A stretch of DNA of 64,000 nt from Nevskia sp964451925. Lineage in GTDB: Bacteria; Pseudomonadota; Gammaproteobacteria; Nevskiales; Nevskiaceae. Both the position numbers and the translations under genes were made by a program. Numbering within the stretch: position 1 is the stretch's first letter; each line of letters starts with the position of its first letter. The notes under the pieces were generated by a model, which did no database searches, was not told the origin of the DNA, and was given only the letters and a program-made list of their open reading frames with translations. The stretch covers positions 1 to 64,000 of the forward strand of contig CAYVKA010000016.1 in NCBI GenBank assembly GCA_964451925.1, given 5' to 3'. This document shows positions 8,371 through 17,694 of the stretch, in pieces.

Positions 8371-10179
8371 CTACAGGCGCAGGGTGGCCTGCTGGATCTG
8401 CGCATGGATCTCCGGCGTCAGCGGCTCGTAGCCGCGCTCCGTGTCGAGCAGCACGTACAAGGGCTCGCTGATCTGCGCCGGATCGAAGGCCGTGCGCTTC
8501 AACTCGACCTTGCGGAACTTGAAGGTCGCCGTGGTTTCCTGTTCGGCGCGCAGGCGCAGGAACACGGGCACGGCATAGGCCGGCAGTTGCGCCTTGACAT
8601 GCCTGGCCAGTGCCGCGCCGTCGAGCCGGTCGCCGGTGAAGCTGAGCGAGGCCATGCCGGCGCGGCCGTCGGTGCCGGGTATCGTGACACCGTAGACCAC
8701 CGCCTGCTCCACACCGGGGAATCCGCCCAGTACGGCTTCCACCTCGGTGGTGGCGACGTTCTCGCCCTTCCAGCGGAAGGTATCGCCGACGCGGTCGACG
8801 AACTGGATGTGGCGCCAGCCCTGGTCGCGCACCAGGTCGCCGGTGTTGAACCAGACGTCGCCCTTCTTGAACACATCGCGCAGCAGCTTGGCCTCGCTGG
8901 CCTTCTTGTCGGTGTAGCCGTCGAATGGCGCCTTGTCGGTGATCTCGGTGATCAGCAGGCCCACCGCGCCGCGCGCGACCTTGCGCATGAAGCCATCGGC
9001 ATCGCGCCGCGGCTGCTCGATGTCGGCGTCGAACTCGACTATGGCGAACGGCATCGGGCAGAAGCCGGCGGTGCGCGACAGGCCGAAGGCGTTGACGAAG
9101 GCCAGGTTGCTTTCGCTGGCGCCGTAGAATTCGTAGATGCGCTCGATGCCGAAGCGCTGCTGGAACTGCTCCCAGATTTCCGGGCGCAGGCCGTTGCCGA
9201 CGATCAGGCGCACCAGGTGCTCACGGTCCTGCGGCGTGGGCGGGCGGTTCAGCAGGTAACGGCACAGTTCGCCGATATAGCAGAAGGCCGTGGCGTCGTA
9301 GCGGCGGATTTCATCCCAGAAGCGCGAGGCGCTGAACTTGCGCCCCAGCGCCAGGCTGCAACCACCGCCGAGTACCGCGCCCCAGGACACGGTGAGGGCG
9401 TTGTTGTGGTACAGCGGCAAGGGGCAGTACAGCGTGTCGTCGGGCTTCAGCCGCATCGTCATCTGGCCAAGTCCGGCCATGCCGCGCAGCCAGCGGTAAT
9501 GCGTCATCACCGACGCCTTGGGCATGCCGGTGGTGCCGGAAGTGAAGATATAGAAGCAAGGCTGTTTCGGCAGCACCTGCTGCGTTTCCAGCGGATTGGT
9601 CGAGGCCTTGCCGGAGGTCTCCGCTTCCAGGTCGCGATATCCGGACGGTGCCTTGCCGGGACCGCTCCACAGATAAACCCGTTTGTGGTCGAAAGCCGGG
9701 TTGAATGTGGTGGATTCCAATGCCTCGCGGCATTCGGCGCCGCAGACCACCAGCCGCGGCTTGGTCAGGTTGATGCTGTGGCTCAGCACCTCGCCGCGCT
9801 GGTTGTGATTGAGCATCGCGGCGATGCCGCCGAGCTTGACCGCGGCGGCGACGCAGGCCAGTACCTCGGGGCGGTTCTCCATCAGGATGGCCACGGTGTC
9901 GCCGCTGCCCAGGCCGTGCGCGCGGAACACGCCGGCGTAGCGGTTGACCCAGGCATTGAACTCGCCATAAGTCCAGCGGCGGTCCTCGAACAGCAGTGCC
10001 GTGCGCCCCGGGTCGGCCTGGGCGATCTGCTCCAGGCGCAGGCCGATCGAGGCCGGCTTGTCGGGGGTGAAGCGCGCCAGGTTCCACAATCCCTTGTTGA
10101 ACATCAGCGAATCCGGCAGCACGCGCAGCACTCCGCGCGCCAGATCGGCCAGATGGACTTCGTCGCCTTGCTTGCTCAA
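8371..10179 (-). CDS. Long-chain acyl-CoA synthetase (FATP/FadD6-like)
   Basis: 602 residues. The start is taken at TTG (10179), preceded by GGGAGAGG at four bases. An ATG 51 codons upstream would add an Arg/Pro/Cys-rich stretch unlike the family, and the next ATG (MFNKGL) lacks a good ribosome site. ANL-family motifs are complete: the P-loop YIFTSGTTGMPKAS (about 205-220), YEFYGASE, the NTGDLVRDQGWRHIQFVDRVGDTFRWKG hinge region, and the A10-like TFKFRKVELK with its catalytic Lys. The AMP-forming reaction makes acyl-CoA from a fatty acid or sterol/bile-type acid. The FATP-like sequence (VNRYAGVFRAHGLGSGDTVAILMENRPE) favours long-chain or very-long-chain acids. Its neighbours are acyl-CoA dehydrogenases. 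Confidence 0.9.
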   Translation of the reverse strand: MSKQGDEVHLADLARGVLRVLPDSLMFNKGLWNLARFTPDKPASIGLRLEQIAQADPGRTALLFEDRRWTYGEFNAWVNRYAGVFRAHGLGSGDTVAILMENRPEVLACVAAAVKLGGIAAMLNHNQRGEVLSHSINLTKPRLVVCGAECREALESTTFNPAFDHKRVYLWSGPGKAPSGYRDLEAETSGKASTNPLETQQVLPKQPCFYIFTSGTTGMPKASVMTHYRWLRGMAGLGQMTMRLKPDDTLYCPLPLYHNNALTVSWGAVLGGGCSLALGRKFSASRFWDEIRRYDATAFCYIGELCRYLLNRPPTPQDREHLVRLIVGNGLRPEIWEQFQQRFGIERIYEFYGASESNLAFVNAFGLSRTAGFCPMPFAIVEFDADIEQPRRDADGFMRKVARGAVGLLITEITDKAPFDGYTDKKASEAKLLRDVFKKGDVWFNTGDLVRDQGWRHIQFVDRVGDTFRWKGENVATTEVEAVLGGFPGVEQAVVYGVTIPGTDGRAGMASLSFTGDRLDGAALARHVKAQLPAYAVPVFLRLRAEQETTATFKFRKVELKRTAFDPAQISEPLYVLLDTERGYEPLTPEIHAQIQQATLRL

Positions 10180-10381
10180 ACGGCCTCTCCCAAGTGCCAA
10201 GACCGCACAATCTGCGGGGTCGCAGTCCGTCCGGCAAGTGCCCCGCGGACAAGCGGCCCTGGCGGGCCAGCGCTGTACCTGTGCCGCCGGCGCGCGGGCG
10301 GGCATGGTTGCGGACACTTTGCGTGCACCCATTTTCCGTGGGCCGCCGAAAAATCATGCAGCATCGCGGCAGGCCAGCCGG

Positions 10382-10387
10382 TATAAT
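10382..10387 (+). promoter_or_regulatory. Putative -10 hexamer for tRNA-Pro
   Basis: A perfect TATAAT at 10382-10387 places transcription start a few bases before the tRNA 5' end (10396). No convincing -35 hexamer is found 16-18 bp upstream. Confidence 0.6.
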
Positions 10388-10395
10388 GAACGGAT

Positions 10396-10472
10396 CGGGG
10401 CGTAGCGCAGCCTGGTAGCGCACCTGCCTGGGGGGCAGGTGGTCGCAGGTTCAAATCCTGTCGCCCCGACCA
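10396..10472 (+). tRNA. tRNA-Pro (GGG anticodon)
   Basis: 77 nt including an encoded CCA. The acceptor arms CGGGGCG (10396-10402) and CGCCCCG pair fully. The D loop carries AGCCTGGTAGC, and the anticodon loop CTGGGGG (within CCTGC...GCAGG) gives GGG. The T arm is GCAGGTTCAAATCCTGT. The antisense strand encodes the well-known spurious peptide RQDLNLRPPAPQ, itself a sign of tRNA-Pro. Relic sequence follows directly downstream, as often at tRNA integration sites. Confidence 0.97.
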
Positions 10473-10501
10473 ATTTAACTTGCTGATAACAGTAAACAAA
10501 A

Positions 10502-10544
10502 CGCGGCCTGGAGAAGAAGGAAGTCCGGCCGCGGTTTTGGTTTT
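10502..10544 (+). terminator. Possible terminator after tRNA-Pro
   Basis: CGCGGCC (10502-10508) and GGCCGCG (10527-10533) form an inverted repeat with an 18-base loop, followed by the T-rich GTTTTGGTTTT. The loop is long and the T tract is interrupted, so efficiency is doubtful. Confidence 0.4.
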
Positions 10545-10619
10545 GTGCCCGTGCTGTGCCATGTCAGCACTGAATTGACCGCCTTTTTGAGCGCCGGTCT
10601 TTTGCCCTGGTGGATTCCG

Positions 10620-10821
10620 AGCTCCCAACTCCTGCGGGTTCGGGATGTATTCCGTGATGTCCGGCAGCGTGTACTCGAAGTACTCGCATAGCCGGTGCAG
10701 CACTTCCGTTCGGCAGCTGGCAACTGCAACTGTAACTGCGCTGGTTCGCCATCTTTGAAAGCGTCGTCCGCCTGACGCCGGTGGCGTCGGTCACTTCCAG
10801 CAGGAGGACGTGCAGGCGATC
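10620..10821 (-). pseudogene. Frameshifted relic of a small XRE-type HTH regulator
   Basis: Two frames together rebuild a known small Cro/CI-type regulator. One frame reads LLEVTDATGVRRTTLSKMANQR (10815-10735), the DNA-binding HTH. About 20 codons later another frame reads LHRLCEYFEYTLPDITEYIP (10707-10648), which is the family's C-terminal helix pair (normally xLCxYFxCxxxDLxEYxP). The frame change lies around 10710-10730. No start codon is found in the HTH frame, and a TAA stops it about 15 codons upstream of the HTH. The relic lies about 150 bp past tRNA-Pro, so it may be residue of an integrated element. The rest of 10473-11056 holds no gene I can support. Confidence 0.6.
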
Positions 10822-11056
10822 GCCGCCGCATCGCGTTTACGCCTCTGCTCGGACAGCAAACTGCCCTGATCGTCGGCTGGCCTGCCACTGTCCGCTTCCT
10901 TGGCGGGTCTGTTCCATTGTGCGCGCCATGGGTCTATGATCAGATCCAACATGATCAAGAAAGCCGGCGCATTCGGGCCGGCGAGGCACGCGGTGACCAA
11001 CCGCGGCAGTGCGACAATGCGGCATCTCGGGTGCGGTTGGCCCAGGGGAGGGAGAG

Positions 11057-12415
11057 ATGAAGGCATCGCTTGGATCAGGGGCTGTTGTCGCGCGTTATCT
11101 CCTCTTTGTGTTGGGTCTGGCTTGCGGCAGCATGCCCGCGGCGCGGGCCGACTCCACGGCCGACGAACTGACCCAGCTGAAGCAGCAGCTTGAGCAAAGC
11201 CGCAGGATCATCGAACAGCTCAGCGAAAAGGTCGACAAGCTGCAGGAACAGGTTCAGGCGCAGCAGGCGGTTGCCGCCAAGCAGCAACCGCAGCAAGAAC
11301 AACAAGGGGAAATCAAGCAGTTGCAACAGGAGGTCAAGGACCTCGCCGGAGGGATGAACCGGCGCAGTTTGACCGAAGGCCTGCCGATGCACGGCTTCAT
11401 CGACGTCGGTGCGGCAACATCCAACCAGGGGCTGCCGAAGGGATTTGACATCGGTCGTCTTGATTTTTATCTCACCCCTCAGCTGGGCCCGCGGGTAAAG
11501 GCGCTGGTGGAGCTCAACTTCGAGGTTGGTTCCGGCGCGCCAACAGTCGGTACCGACCTGGAACGCATGCAGCTCGGGTACGTTTTCAACGACGATTTCA
11601 CCCTGTGGCTGGGGCGGTTTCACACGCCATACGGCTATTGGAACACCGCGTTCCATCATGGTGCCCAGATCCAGACTTCCGTCCTCAGGCCGCAGTTCCT
11701 GGATTTCGAGGATTCCGGTGGTGTGCTCGCCGCCCACATGGTGGGCTTGTGGGGCTCGGGACGGTTCGATGTCGGCACCGGCAAGATCGGTTATGACCTC
11801 TATGTCGGCAACGGTTCACGCATCATCTATGGCAGCAGTGCGACGCCCGGAGCGGTGCCGCTTGGTGGCCAGCTGGACATGAACCTGTATAGCGACGACA
11901 ACCACAGTCTCGCTTTCGGTGGCCAGGCTTCGTATCTGTTCGGTGGCAGTCTGGACGGTTTGCGCCTGGGCATCCATGGCTACTACATGGGAGTGGACGC
12001 CTACGATCAGAACAACAATCCGGCGGCCAAATCCCAGGTTGGGATGTACGGAGGCTATGGCGCCTATATCGCCGATCCCTGGGAGATCATGAGCGAGTTC
12101 TATCGCTTCGACGATGAGAACGTGCTCGGCGGCACCGGCTCGCATCAGAGCTGGGCGGGCTTTTTCCAGATTGCCAGAACCTATTTCGACCAGTGGACTC
12201 CGTATTTGCGCGGCGAGCGCGCATCACTGAGCCAGCAGGATGTGTACTTCATCGCCCAGACTTCGGGTGGTTCCTACTCGCGGGGGGCAATCGGCTTGCG
12301 TTACGACCTCACCCCATCCACCGCCCTGAAGCTCGAGTTGGAGCGCACGCTCGACACCGACCGCCTGCGGCAGGAGTTCACCCAGGGGCGCTTTCAGTTT
12401 GCCACGCGCTTCTGA
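11057..12415 (+). CDS. Outer-membrane porin with N-terminal coiled coil
   Basis: 452 residues from ATG at 11057, preceded by GGGGAGGGAGAG. A signal peptide (to about residue 29, ARA-DS) is followed by a Gln/Leu/Lys-rich coiled coil (about 32-90; LKQQLEQSRRIIEQLSEKVD). Then comes a porin-like barrel (HGFIDVGAATSNQG; RLDFYLTPQLGPRVKALVEL; LGRFHTPYGYWNT) ending in Phe (FATRF). The periplasmic coiled coil plus barrel layout occurs in DcaP-like porins and in OprO/P-like phosphate porins. It is probably co-transcribed with the PstS-like gene 84 bp downstream, which would fit an anion (phosphate or a look-alike) as substrate, but that is inference. Confidence 0.8.
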   Translation: MKASLGSGAVVARYLLFVLGLACGSMPAARADSTADELTQLKQQLEQSRRIIEQLSEKVDKLQEQVQAQQAVAAKQQPQQEQQGEIKQLQQEVKDLAGGMNRRSLTEGLPMHGFIDVGAATSNQGLPKGFDIGRLDFYLTPQLGPRVKALVELNFEVGSGAPTVGTDLERMQLGYVFNDDFTLWLGRFHTPYGYWNTAFHHGAQIQTSVLRPQFLDFEDSGGVLAAHMVGLWGSGRFDVGTGKIGYDLYVGNGSRIIYGSSATPGAVPLGGQLDMNLYSDDNHSLAFGGQASYLFGGSLDGLRLGIHGYYMGVDAYDQNNNPAAKSQVGMYGGYGAYIADPWEIMSEFYRFDDENVLGGTGSHQSWAGFFQIARTYFDQWTPYLRGERASLSQQDVYFIAQTSGGSYSRGAIGLRYDLTPSTALKLELERTLDTDRLRQEFTQGRFQFATRF

Positions 12416-12499
12416 GGTCGCCGTGTTCTTCGACAACAGTGGCAACAGTCTGCGGCGGTGTGCTGGCCCGGTCCCGGGATCAAATTTTGGAGGAGCCCC

Positions 12500-12922
12500 A
12501 TGATCACCCTATTGCCGGCCACCCGGCGGACAGTCGTCGGGGTGGTTTTGTGCTTGAGCCTGTTTTTCGCGCCGAGCGGTTTCGCCGATGTCTTCGTCAT
12601 CGCCAACCCATCGGTGGTCGGGCTCGCTGCGACGGATGTGCGCGATGTTTATCTGGGCGAAAAGCGCTTTGCCGGCTCGGTCGGGCTCAAGCCGGTGGAC
12701 AACGCCACCCAGCAGTCGCATTTCCTTTCGGCGGTGGTGAAGATGGATGTCGACAAGTACAACAACTGGTGGATCAAGAAAGCATTTCGCGACGGATTGG
12801 TTCAACCCGAAATGAAATCTTCCGATCTGGAGATCATCGAGTATGTCAAGGTGACACCCGGTGCCGTCGGTTATATCGGCTCGCCGCCGCCGGCCGGGGT
12901 TGCTTCGATCGGCAAATACTGA
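12500..12922 (+). CDS. Short PstS-like periplasmic substrate-binding protein
   Basis: 140 residues from ATG at 12500, after GGAGGAG. The signal peptide runs to about residue 30 (GFA-DV). The mature part follows the single-lobe PstS-like pattern: VFVIANPSVVGLAATDVRDVYLGEKR, then NNWWIKKAFRDG and a terminal VKVTPGAVGYIGSPP loop typical of phosphate-binding-protein superfamily members. At 110 mature residues it is far shorter than PstS (about 300), matching the compact substrate-binding-like proteins often encoded beside porins and chemoreceptors. No pst permease genes are near, so a sensory or outer-membrane partner role is as likely as transport. Confidence 0.75.
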   Translation: MITLLPATRRTVVGVVLCLSLFFAPSGFADVFVIANPSVVGLAATDVRDVYLGEKRFAGSVGLKPVDNATQQSHFLSAVVKMDVDKYNNWWIKKAFRDGLVQPEMKSSDLEIIEYVKVTPGAVGYIGSPPPAGVASIGKY

Positions 12923-12953
12923 ACGGCGGCGGCAACTGCGCAGGCCGCCCCGG

Positions 12954-13529
12954 TCAAAACAGGGTTCCTTCGCGGTCGTTCCAGCCGAGTGATTTTTCCG
13001 GCCGGCCGTCGCGGTCGAGCAGCACGATCCTGAAATCGTGCATGACGTGCTCCTCGTAGAGCCAGTAGTCGATGCCGAGGGCCTGGGCCAGGCTGTGGGT
13101 GTCGTCGGGCGTGCCGGTCAGGAAGTGCCAGTTGGTCCGCTCCAGCTTGTGTTTTCTGCGGTAGTTCGACCAGGCCGCGGGGGTGTCCAGCAGCGGGTTG
13201 TATCCCACCACCACGAACTGCACCGCGCGTCCTTCGCTGTCGGCGACAGTCTGGAGTTCCTCCAGTTTGTGCAAGGTCGCGACGCAAACCCGGCCGCAAC
13301 TGGAATAGGCCATGGTGATGACCACGGGCGAACCCCTCCATGCGTCGAGGCGCAGGTGCTCACCGCTGTCGCTGACCCAGACGTAGGGAAGGTCGTATAC
13401 GCTGCCGCCGCCGTATGCCCGGGAAATATCCGCTTCGGCGCCGGCCTTGAATACGCCGATCAGGAGCAGCGCCGGGAGTAACCTGCGCAGGTTCCGGATG
13501 GACAGGCGAGCGCCCGCTTTGTGGTCCAT
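12954..13529 (-). CDS. SCO1/SenC-type copper chaperone or thiol protein
   Basis: 191 residues from ATG at 13529 (AGGGG before it); an earlier ATG at 13562 is less likely. An N-terminal hydrophobic signal/anchor (LLPALLLIGVFKAGAEA) is followed by a thioredoxin-like fold. It carries the CxxxC copper motif (YSSCGRVCVATL) and the distal His (EEHVMHDFRIVLLDRDG) that in SCO proteins completes the copper site. SCO proteins deliver copper to the CuA centre of cytochrome oxidase or act as thiol reductases. It is convergent with the PstS-like gene and divergent from the two-CxxCH cytochrome. No oxidase genes are adjacent. Confidence 0.82.
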   Translation of the reverse strand: MDHKAGARLSIRNLRRLLPALLLIGVFKAGAEADISRAYGGGSVYDLPYVWVSDSGEHLRLDAWRGSPVVITMAYSSCGRVCVATLHKLEELQTVADSEGRAVQFVVVGYNPLLDTPAAWSNYRRKHKLERTNWHFLTGTPDDTHSLAQALGIDYWLYEEHVMHDFRIVLLDRDGRPEKSLGWNDREGTLF

Positions 13530-13700
13530 ATCCCCTCGCGGCACCGGACATTGCCGCAGCATAGACCCACAGCGCCGGCAACGGGGAATTTTCCGATGAA
13601 CCCCCCGGATTTGCCGGTGGGAGGGTTACAGGCCTACGCTGCAACAGCCGATATATCCACGACGGCAACTTCGGTATGCGAGTCGGTTCGGCACATGCAA

Positions 13701-15290
13701 ATGCCAGGTTTTTCATTCGGTTCCACGGTGCGACGCAAGATGCGCGGGCTGTGGATGGCGGCATTCCTCTGCGGCGCCTGCGGCGGTGCACTGGCGGCCC
13801 CGGCGTTCCCGGCCCTGACTGGACTGATCGGCGAGGAGCCGGTGCATTCGGCGGAAGACCTGCTGGCCCGCTTGCCGGAGACATTCCGCAGCCGTTATGT
13901 GCTGGTGTTCAATAGCCGCAGCCTGCAAGGCGCGAGCTTTGAAAACCCCCGGGTGATCCTGTTCAGCGCCGACGCCCGATTGGTATTGACGTTCAACGGC
14001 GCGCCCAGTCAAAGGGGATACGCCGCCATCGAAACCATGGAATTCGACCCGGCCGCGAGCCAGTTCGTGTTGCGGGAGCTTGCTTTTTCCGCTACCGCGG
14101 CGGGGCGTTCCGAGATGCAGGTATCCCAGCCCAATCCCTCGAAGTGCCTGGTGTGCCACGGAAATCCTGCCCGCCCCCTATGGGATTCGTTCCCGTCGTG
14201 GCCCGGGGTCTATGGTGAGAACTACCAGGCGCCACTCAGCCGCGAAGAGCGCGAAGGACTCGACGCATTCTCCACTCACCAGGCGCAGGACCCCCGCTAC
14301 CGTTATCTGGCCGATTTCCGCCGATACGCTGCACCGGAGACTTTTCACGAGAGCAACACCCAGCGCTATCAAGGCATCGAGGAAGAGCCGCCCAATTCGG
14401 TGCTTACCACCCTGTTGCAGCGCCAGAATCTCCAGGCCATTGCGACCAGCTTGCAACAGTCGCCACGCTTCCTGGCCTACCGCTATGCGCTGCTGGCCAG
14501 CCTGGATCGGGGCTGTGGCGACCCTTCAGGCTATGTTCCCGCCGCCCTGCGGCGGGCCTATGCGGCGAGCCCTGCCGACCTGGAAGCCGACGCCCGCGCC
14601 AAGACCCGGGTCGAGGAGGCGGCGAAGGAGCGGCGCCTGCTGTCGGGCAATCACGCCGTCCACGCCGAGCCGGAGTCGCTGGATCGGTTCCGCTACCTCG
14701 CCGAACTCGGGCTGGGAATGCCTGCCGGTCAATGGACCCTGGCTCTCGAAAAAGACACCTTCGATTTCACCATGCGGGGCCCGGCCGGCAGCGTGCTGGA
14801 GCAGGCTCTGGCACCGACCCTGCTGCAGGAGGATGCCGCGTTCGGCGAACTGTTCGAAGCGCGCGGGGTTACCGACGACGGGAAGTATTGCGCCTACCTG
14901 AAACGCCGGAGCCTGGCGGCGCTGGCCGCTGTGCCGGATCAGAGTGCGCTGGCGCAGGCCGGGCGGCAACCGGCGGCGGCAGCAGCGTCCGGGTCCAGGG
15001 CCCAGACGCCGCCGGCCTTGCTGGAACGCTGCATCCTGTGTCACTCCGAAAACGCTGTGGGGCCGCGCATTCCTTTCGGCCAACCGGATTTGCTTGCGGC
15101 AGGCCTGGCTCGGGGTGGTTACCCGAAGGGAACGTTGTTCGACGAAATCGTCTTCCGCTTGTCGCCCGAGGCCGGAGCCCGGCGTATGCCCATGGGCATG
15201 AACCCATCGGATTCCGACCGTGCCGAGTTGCTGGACTACCTCCGCGCCCGGCAGGTTGCGAAGGATCCCAGGCCCCAGTCCGGATCCTGA
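13701..15290 (+). CDS. Secreted protein with two CxxCH haem motifs
   Basis: About 529 residues. The start is uncertain: ATGs at 13695, 13701 and 13740 all keep the signal peptide (MRGLWMAAFLCGACGGALAA), and none has a clear ribosome site. Two c-type haem motifs are far apart: CLVCH (near 14147) and CILCH (near 15031). The latter is in a C-terminal cytochrome-like domain with a probable Met ligand (ARRMPMGMNPSD). The long middle (FDPAASQFVLRELAF; LDAFSTHQAQDPRYRYLADF) matches no family I know. It probably sits in the periplasm as an electron carrier or redox enzyme. Divergent neighbour: the SCO-like gene, which could share its promoter region. Confidence 0.75.
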   Translation: MPGFSFGSTVRRKMRGLWMAAFLCGACGGALAAPAFPALTGLIGEEPVHSAEDLLARLPETFRSRYVLVFNSRSLQGASFENPRVILFSADARLVLTFNGAPSQRGYAAIETMEFDPAASQFVLRELAFSATAAGRSEMQVSQPNPSKCLVCHGNPARPLWDSFPSWPGVYGENYQAPLSREEREGLDAFSTHQAQDPRYRYLADFRRYAAPETFHESNTQRYQGIEEEPPNSVLTTLLQRQNLQAIATSLQQSPRFLAYRYALLASLDRGCGDPSGYVPAALRRAYAASPADLEADARAKTRVEEAAKERRLLSGNHAVHAEPESLDRFRYLAELGLGMPAGQWTLALEKDTFDFTMRGPAGSVLEQALAPTLLQEDAAFGELFEARGVTDDGKYCAYLKRRSLAALAAVPDQSALAQAGRQPAAAAASGSRAQTPPALLERCILCHSENAVGPRIPFGQPDLLAAGLARGGYPKGTLFDEIVFRLSPEAGARRMPMGMNPSDSDRAELLDYLRARQVAKDPRPQSGS

Positions 15291-15552
15291 GGGACGCACG
15301 GCAAAGCCAGGGAAACATCGTCACCCGGAGCAGCCGGATCCAGAAACTCCCAAGTGCAACGCTGAATTCCTGGATTCCCGCTTGGCCCGAATGACCGGGG
15401 ATTGATCGGAATTGCCCAAGCTGTTCCGGAGAGTCCAGATACTCGGGCGCCACTCCTGGCGCCTGCTGCCGCAATAGATCCTCAAAAGGAACCTCACGCG
15501 GGTAGCGACCGGGGTTTCAGGTCATTGATTCAACGAATTTCCGGCTTGGACT

Positions 15553-17694
15553 TCAGGCGTTGACGGCCCTGGCGACACGCTGGCCGCGTGGGCGCGAAGG
15601 ATCGCGTGTCTTGAAGCTGCCAACGGAATTGACCAGTGTCTGGGCCTGTTCCTGCAAGGACCTTCCGGCGTTCTCGGCGCGTTCGACTGCGGAGGCGTTT
15701 TGCCGGGTGGATTCCTCCAGCTCCTGCACCGCCACGGTCGTTTGCTCGATCCCGCCCAGCTGTTCGCGGCTGGCGGCGCTGATCCGCGACATGATCTCGG
15801 TCACGCTGCGCGAGGACGACACGATCTCGGCCATGGTGCTTCCGGCGCTGTCGACGATGCTGGAGCCGTCTTCGACATGTTGCACCGTTTCGCGGATCAG
15901 CGCGCTGATTTCGCGCGCAGCCGCAGCGCTGCGCTGAGAGAGACTGCGCACTTCAGAGGCAACCACAGCGAAGCCACGGCCCAATTCTCCTGCGCGTGCT
16001 GCTTCCACAGCCGCGTTGAGCGCGAGGATATTGGTCTGGAAGGCAATGCCGTCGATCACCGAGATGATGTCGACGATCTTCTTGGCGCGTTCGCGGATGG
16101 AGTGCATGGTGGTGACCACGTCACCAAAGCTGGTGCCTCCGCGTATCGCCACCCCGGAAGCATTCATTGCGAGTTCGTTGGCGTGTTTGGCGCTGTCGAC
16201 GTTTTCACGCACGATCGATTCGAGCCGCGTCATGCTCTGCTTCACATGATCGAGCTGCCCGGCTTCGCTTTCGGTCCGCAGCGACAGGTCATGGCTGCTA
16301 TCGGCGATGTCTGCTGCCGAGGCCTTGATCGAATCGGTGGACTTGCGGATTTCCGCAACGATGCCGCGAAGCCCATCGACGGTGCTGTTGACATCCTGCG
16401 CGAGCTGAGCGAACGATCCCTGATAGTCGCCGTGGAGCTGCTTCTCGAGGTCACCGTTGGCGATCGCGCTCAATTGCGAGCCGACGTCCTTGATATTGGT
16501 ATCACAGACCTCCATCAGCCGGTTCAGGCCGGAGACGATCTGCCTGAAGCTGTATTCGCAGGCGTCGGCGTCGCCCCGGGCGGTGAAGTCGCCACGGGTC
16601 GCTGCTTCCACCAGCATCAGGACCTCGCGGTTGATGCGCTCGAAGCTGGCTTTGACAGCCCCCAGCGCACGGGTGATTTCGATCTTCTTGCCCGGCAGTA
16701 CTTCGATATCGGAGGAGAAATTGCCCCTGGAATAGTCGACCACGATCTCCAGCACGCGCTGGCTGAGCTTGATGTGCGAGTCGGCCAGCCCGTTTACGCC
16801 ATGAACCATTTCGCCGAACGTCCCGGGAAAGCGGTCGGCATCGATGCGGTAGTCGATTTGCCCGGCCTCATGCTGGCGGGTCATCTCCCCCTCGGCGGCG
16901 ACGAAGTGCTGCAGGCTTTCCTGCATGGTGCGCATCGAGTTCAGCAGCAGGCCCACTTCATCGCTGGTGTGAACGGTGATCGTCTGCCGCAGGTTGCCCT
17001 GGGCGATCCCGTTCGCTACTTGCGTCGCGTGCTGCAACGGCCGCACCACCAGGCGCTGCACCAGCAGCACCAGGGCTGGCAGGAGCACGATGAACAGCCC
17101 CACTCCCAGTACCGTGCCCTTGATCGCCGCCCCGCGCGATACCGCCGATACATCATTGAGCGCCGTGGTATAGCGGTTCAGGCAGGTGGCGCGAAACCGT
17201 TCCGCGTGGGTCCGGTACTTGTCCAGCCGCGTCGCCACCTCGCGCATCGCGCCCGCAGCGGGCGGTTTGTCGGCTATCAGTGTCGCCACCATGGCATCCG
17301 CAGATGCGAAATAGTCCTGGAACTCGGACTTCAGGGTGGAAGCCTCCGCTGAGGCGAGCGTGTCCGTGCGCTTGATCTGTTCCAGGTTGCCGGAGAGCTT
17401 TTGCGCCAATGCCCTCGCATCGTCCAACTGGCTCGACGTGCGGCCCTCGGCCGCGCTGGAGAGGTGATCGGTGACCTGGCTCAGCAGGTTGCTGTTGTCC
17501 GACGTGGCAACCAGGGTGGGGAACAGCACGTCGCGCACGTTTTCCAGCTGTGCCCCGTTCCGTGCCGACACCAGGTAGGTGTAACCCACGAAAAACACGA
17601 AACACAGGCTTCCTACGCTTGGCGCGAGCAAAACCTTCCAAAGCAGGGGCAGGCTGTTCAACGCCCCCGTAATGCGACGCATCATCATCGACAT
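15553..17694 (-). CDS. Methyl-accepting chemotaxis protein with HAMP repeats
   Basis: 713 residues from ATG at 17694 (MSMMMRRITGALNSLPLLWK); an upstream extension of 71 codons has no sign of coding. Two membrane helices (about 18-40 and 190-215) flank a periplasmic sensor of about 150 residues. Then follow a HAMP domain (VVRPLQHATQVANGIAQGNL), two further HAMP-like segments (RVLEIVVDYSRGNFSSD; AIANGDLEKQLHGDYQG) and a receptor signalling domain. The tip EVRSLSQRSAAAAREISALI and the IVDIISVIDGIAFQTNILAL region are canonical. There is no NWETF-type CheR-tethering tail. The ligand is unknown; the nearby porin and PstS-like protein are candidates for a shared stimulus. Confidence 0.93.
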   Translation of the reverse strand: MSMMMRRITGALNSLPLLWKVLLAPSVGSLCFVFFVGYTYLVSARNGAQLENVRDVLFPTLVATSDNSNLLSQVTDHLSSAAEGRTSSQLDDARALAQKLSGNLEQIKRTDTLASAEASTLKSEFQDYFASADAMVATLIADKPPAAGAMREVATRLDKYRTHAERFRATCLNRYTTALNDVSAVSRGAAIKGTVLGVGLFIVLLPALVLLVQRLVVRPLQHATQVANGIAQGNLRQTITVHTSDEVGLLLNSMRTMQESLQHFVAAEGEMTRQHEAGQIDYRIDADRFPGTFGEMVHGVNGLADSHIKLSQRVLEIVVDYSRGNFSSDIEVLPGKKIEITRALGAVKASFERINREVLMLVEAATRGDFTARGDADACEYSFRQIVSGLNRLMEVCDTNIKDVGSQLSAIANGDLEKQLHGDYQGSFAQLAQDVNSTVDGLRGIVAEIRKSTDSIKASAADIADSSHDLSLRTESEAGQLDHVKQSMTRLESIVRENVDSAKHANELAMNASGVAIRGGTSFGDVVTTMHSIRERAKKIVDIISVIDGIAFQTNILALNAAVEAARAGELGRGFAVVASEVRSLSQRSAAAAREISALIRETVQHVEDGSSIVDSAGSTMAEIVSSSRSVTEIMSRISAASREQLGGIEQTTVAVQELEESTRQNASAVERAENAGRSLQEQAQTLVNSVGSFKTRDPSRPRGQRVARAVNA

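Noticed and set aside
10396..10472. Minus-strand frame encoding RQDLNLRPPAPQ
   Set aside because: It is the antisense of tRNA-Pro, a well-known false protein.
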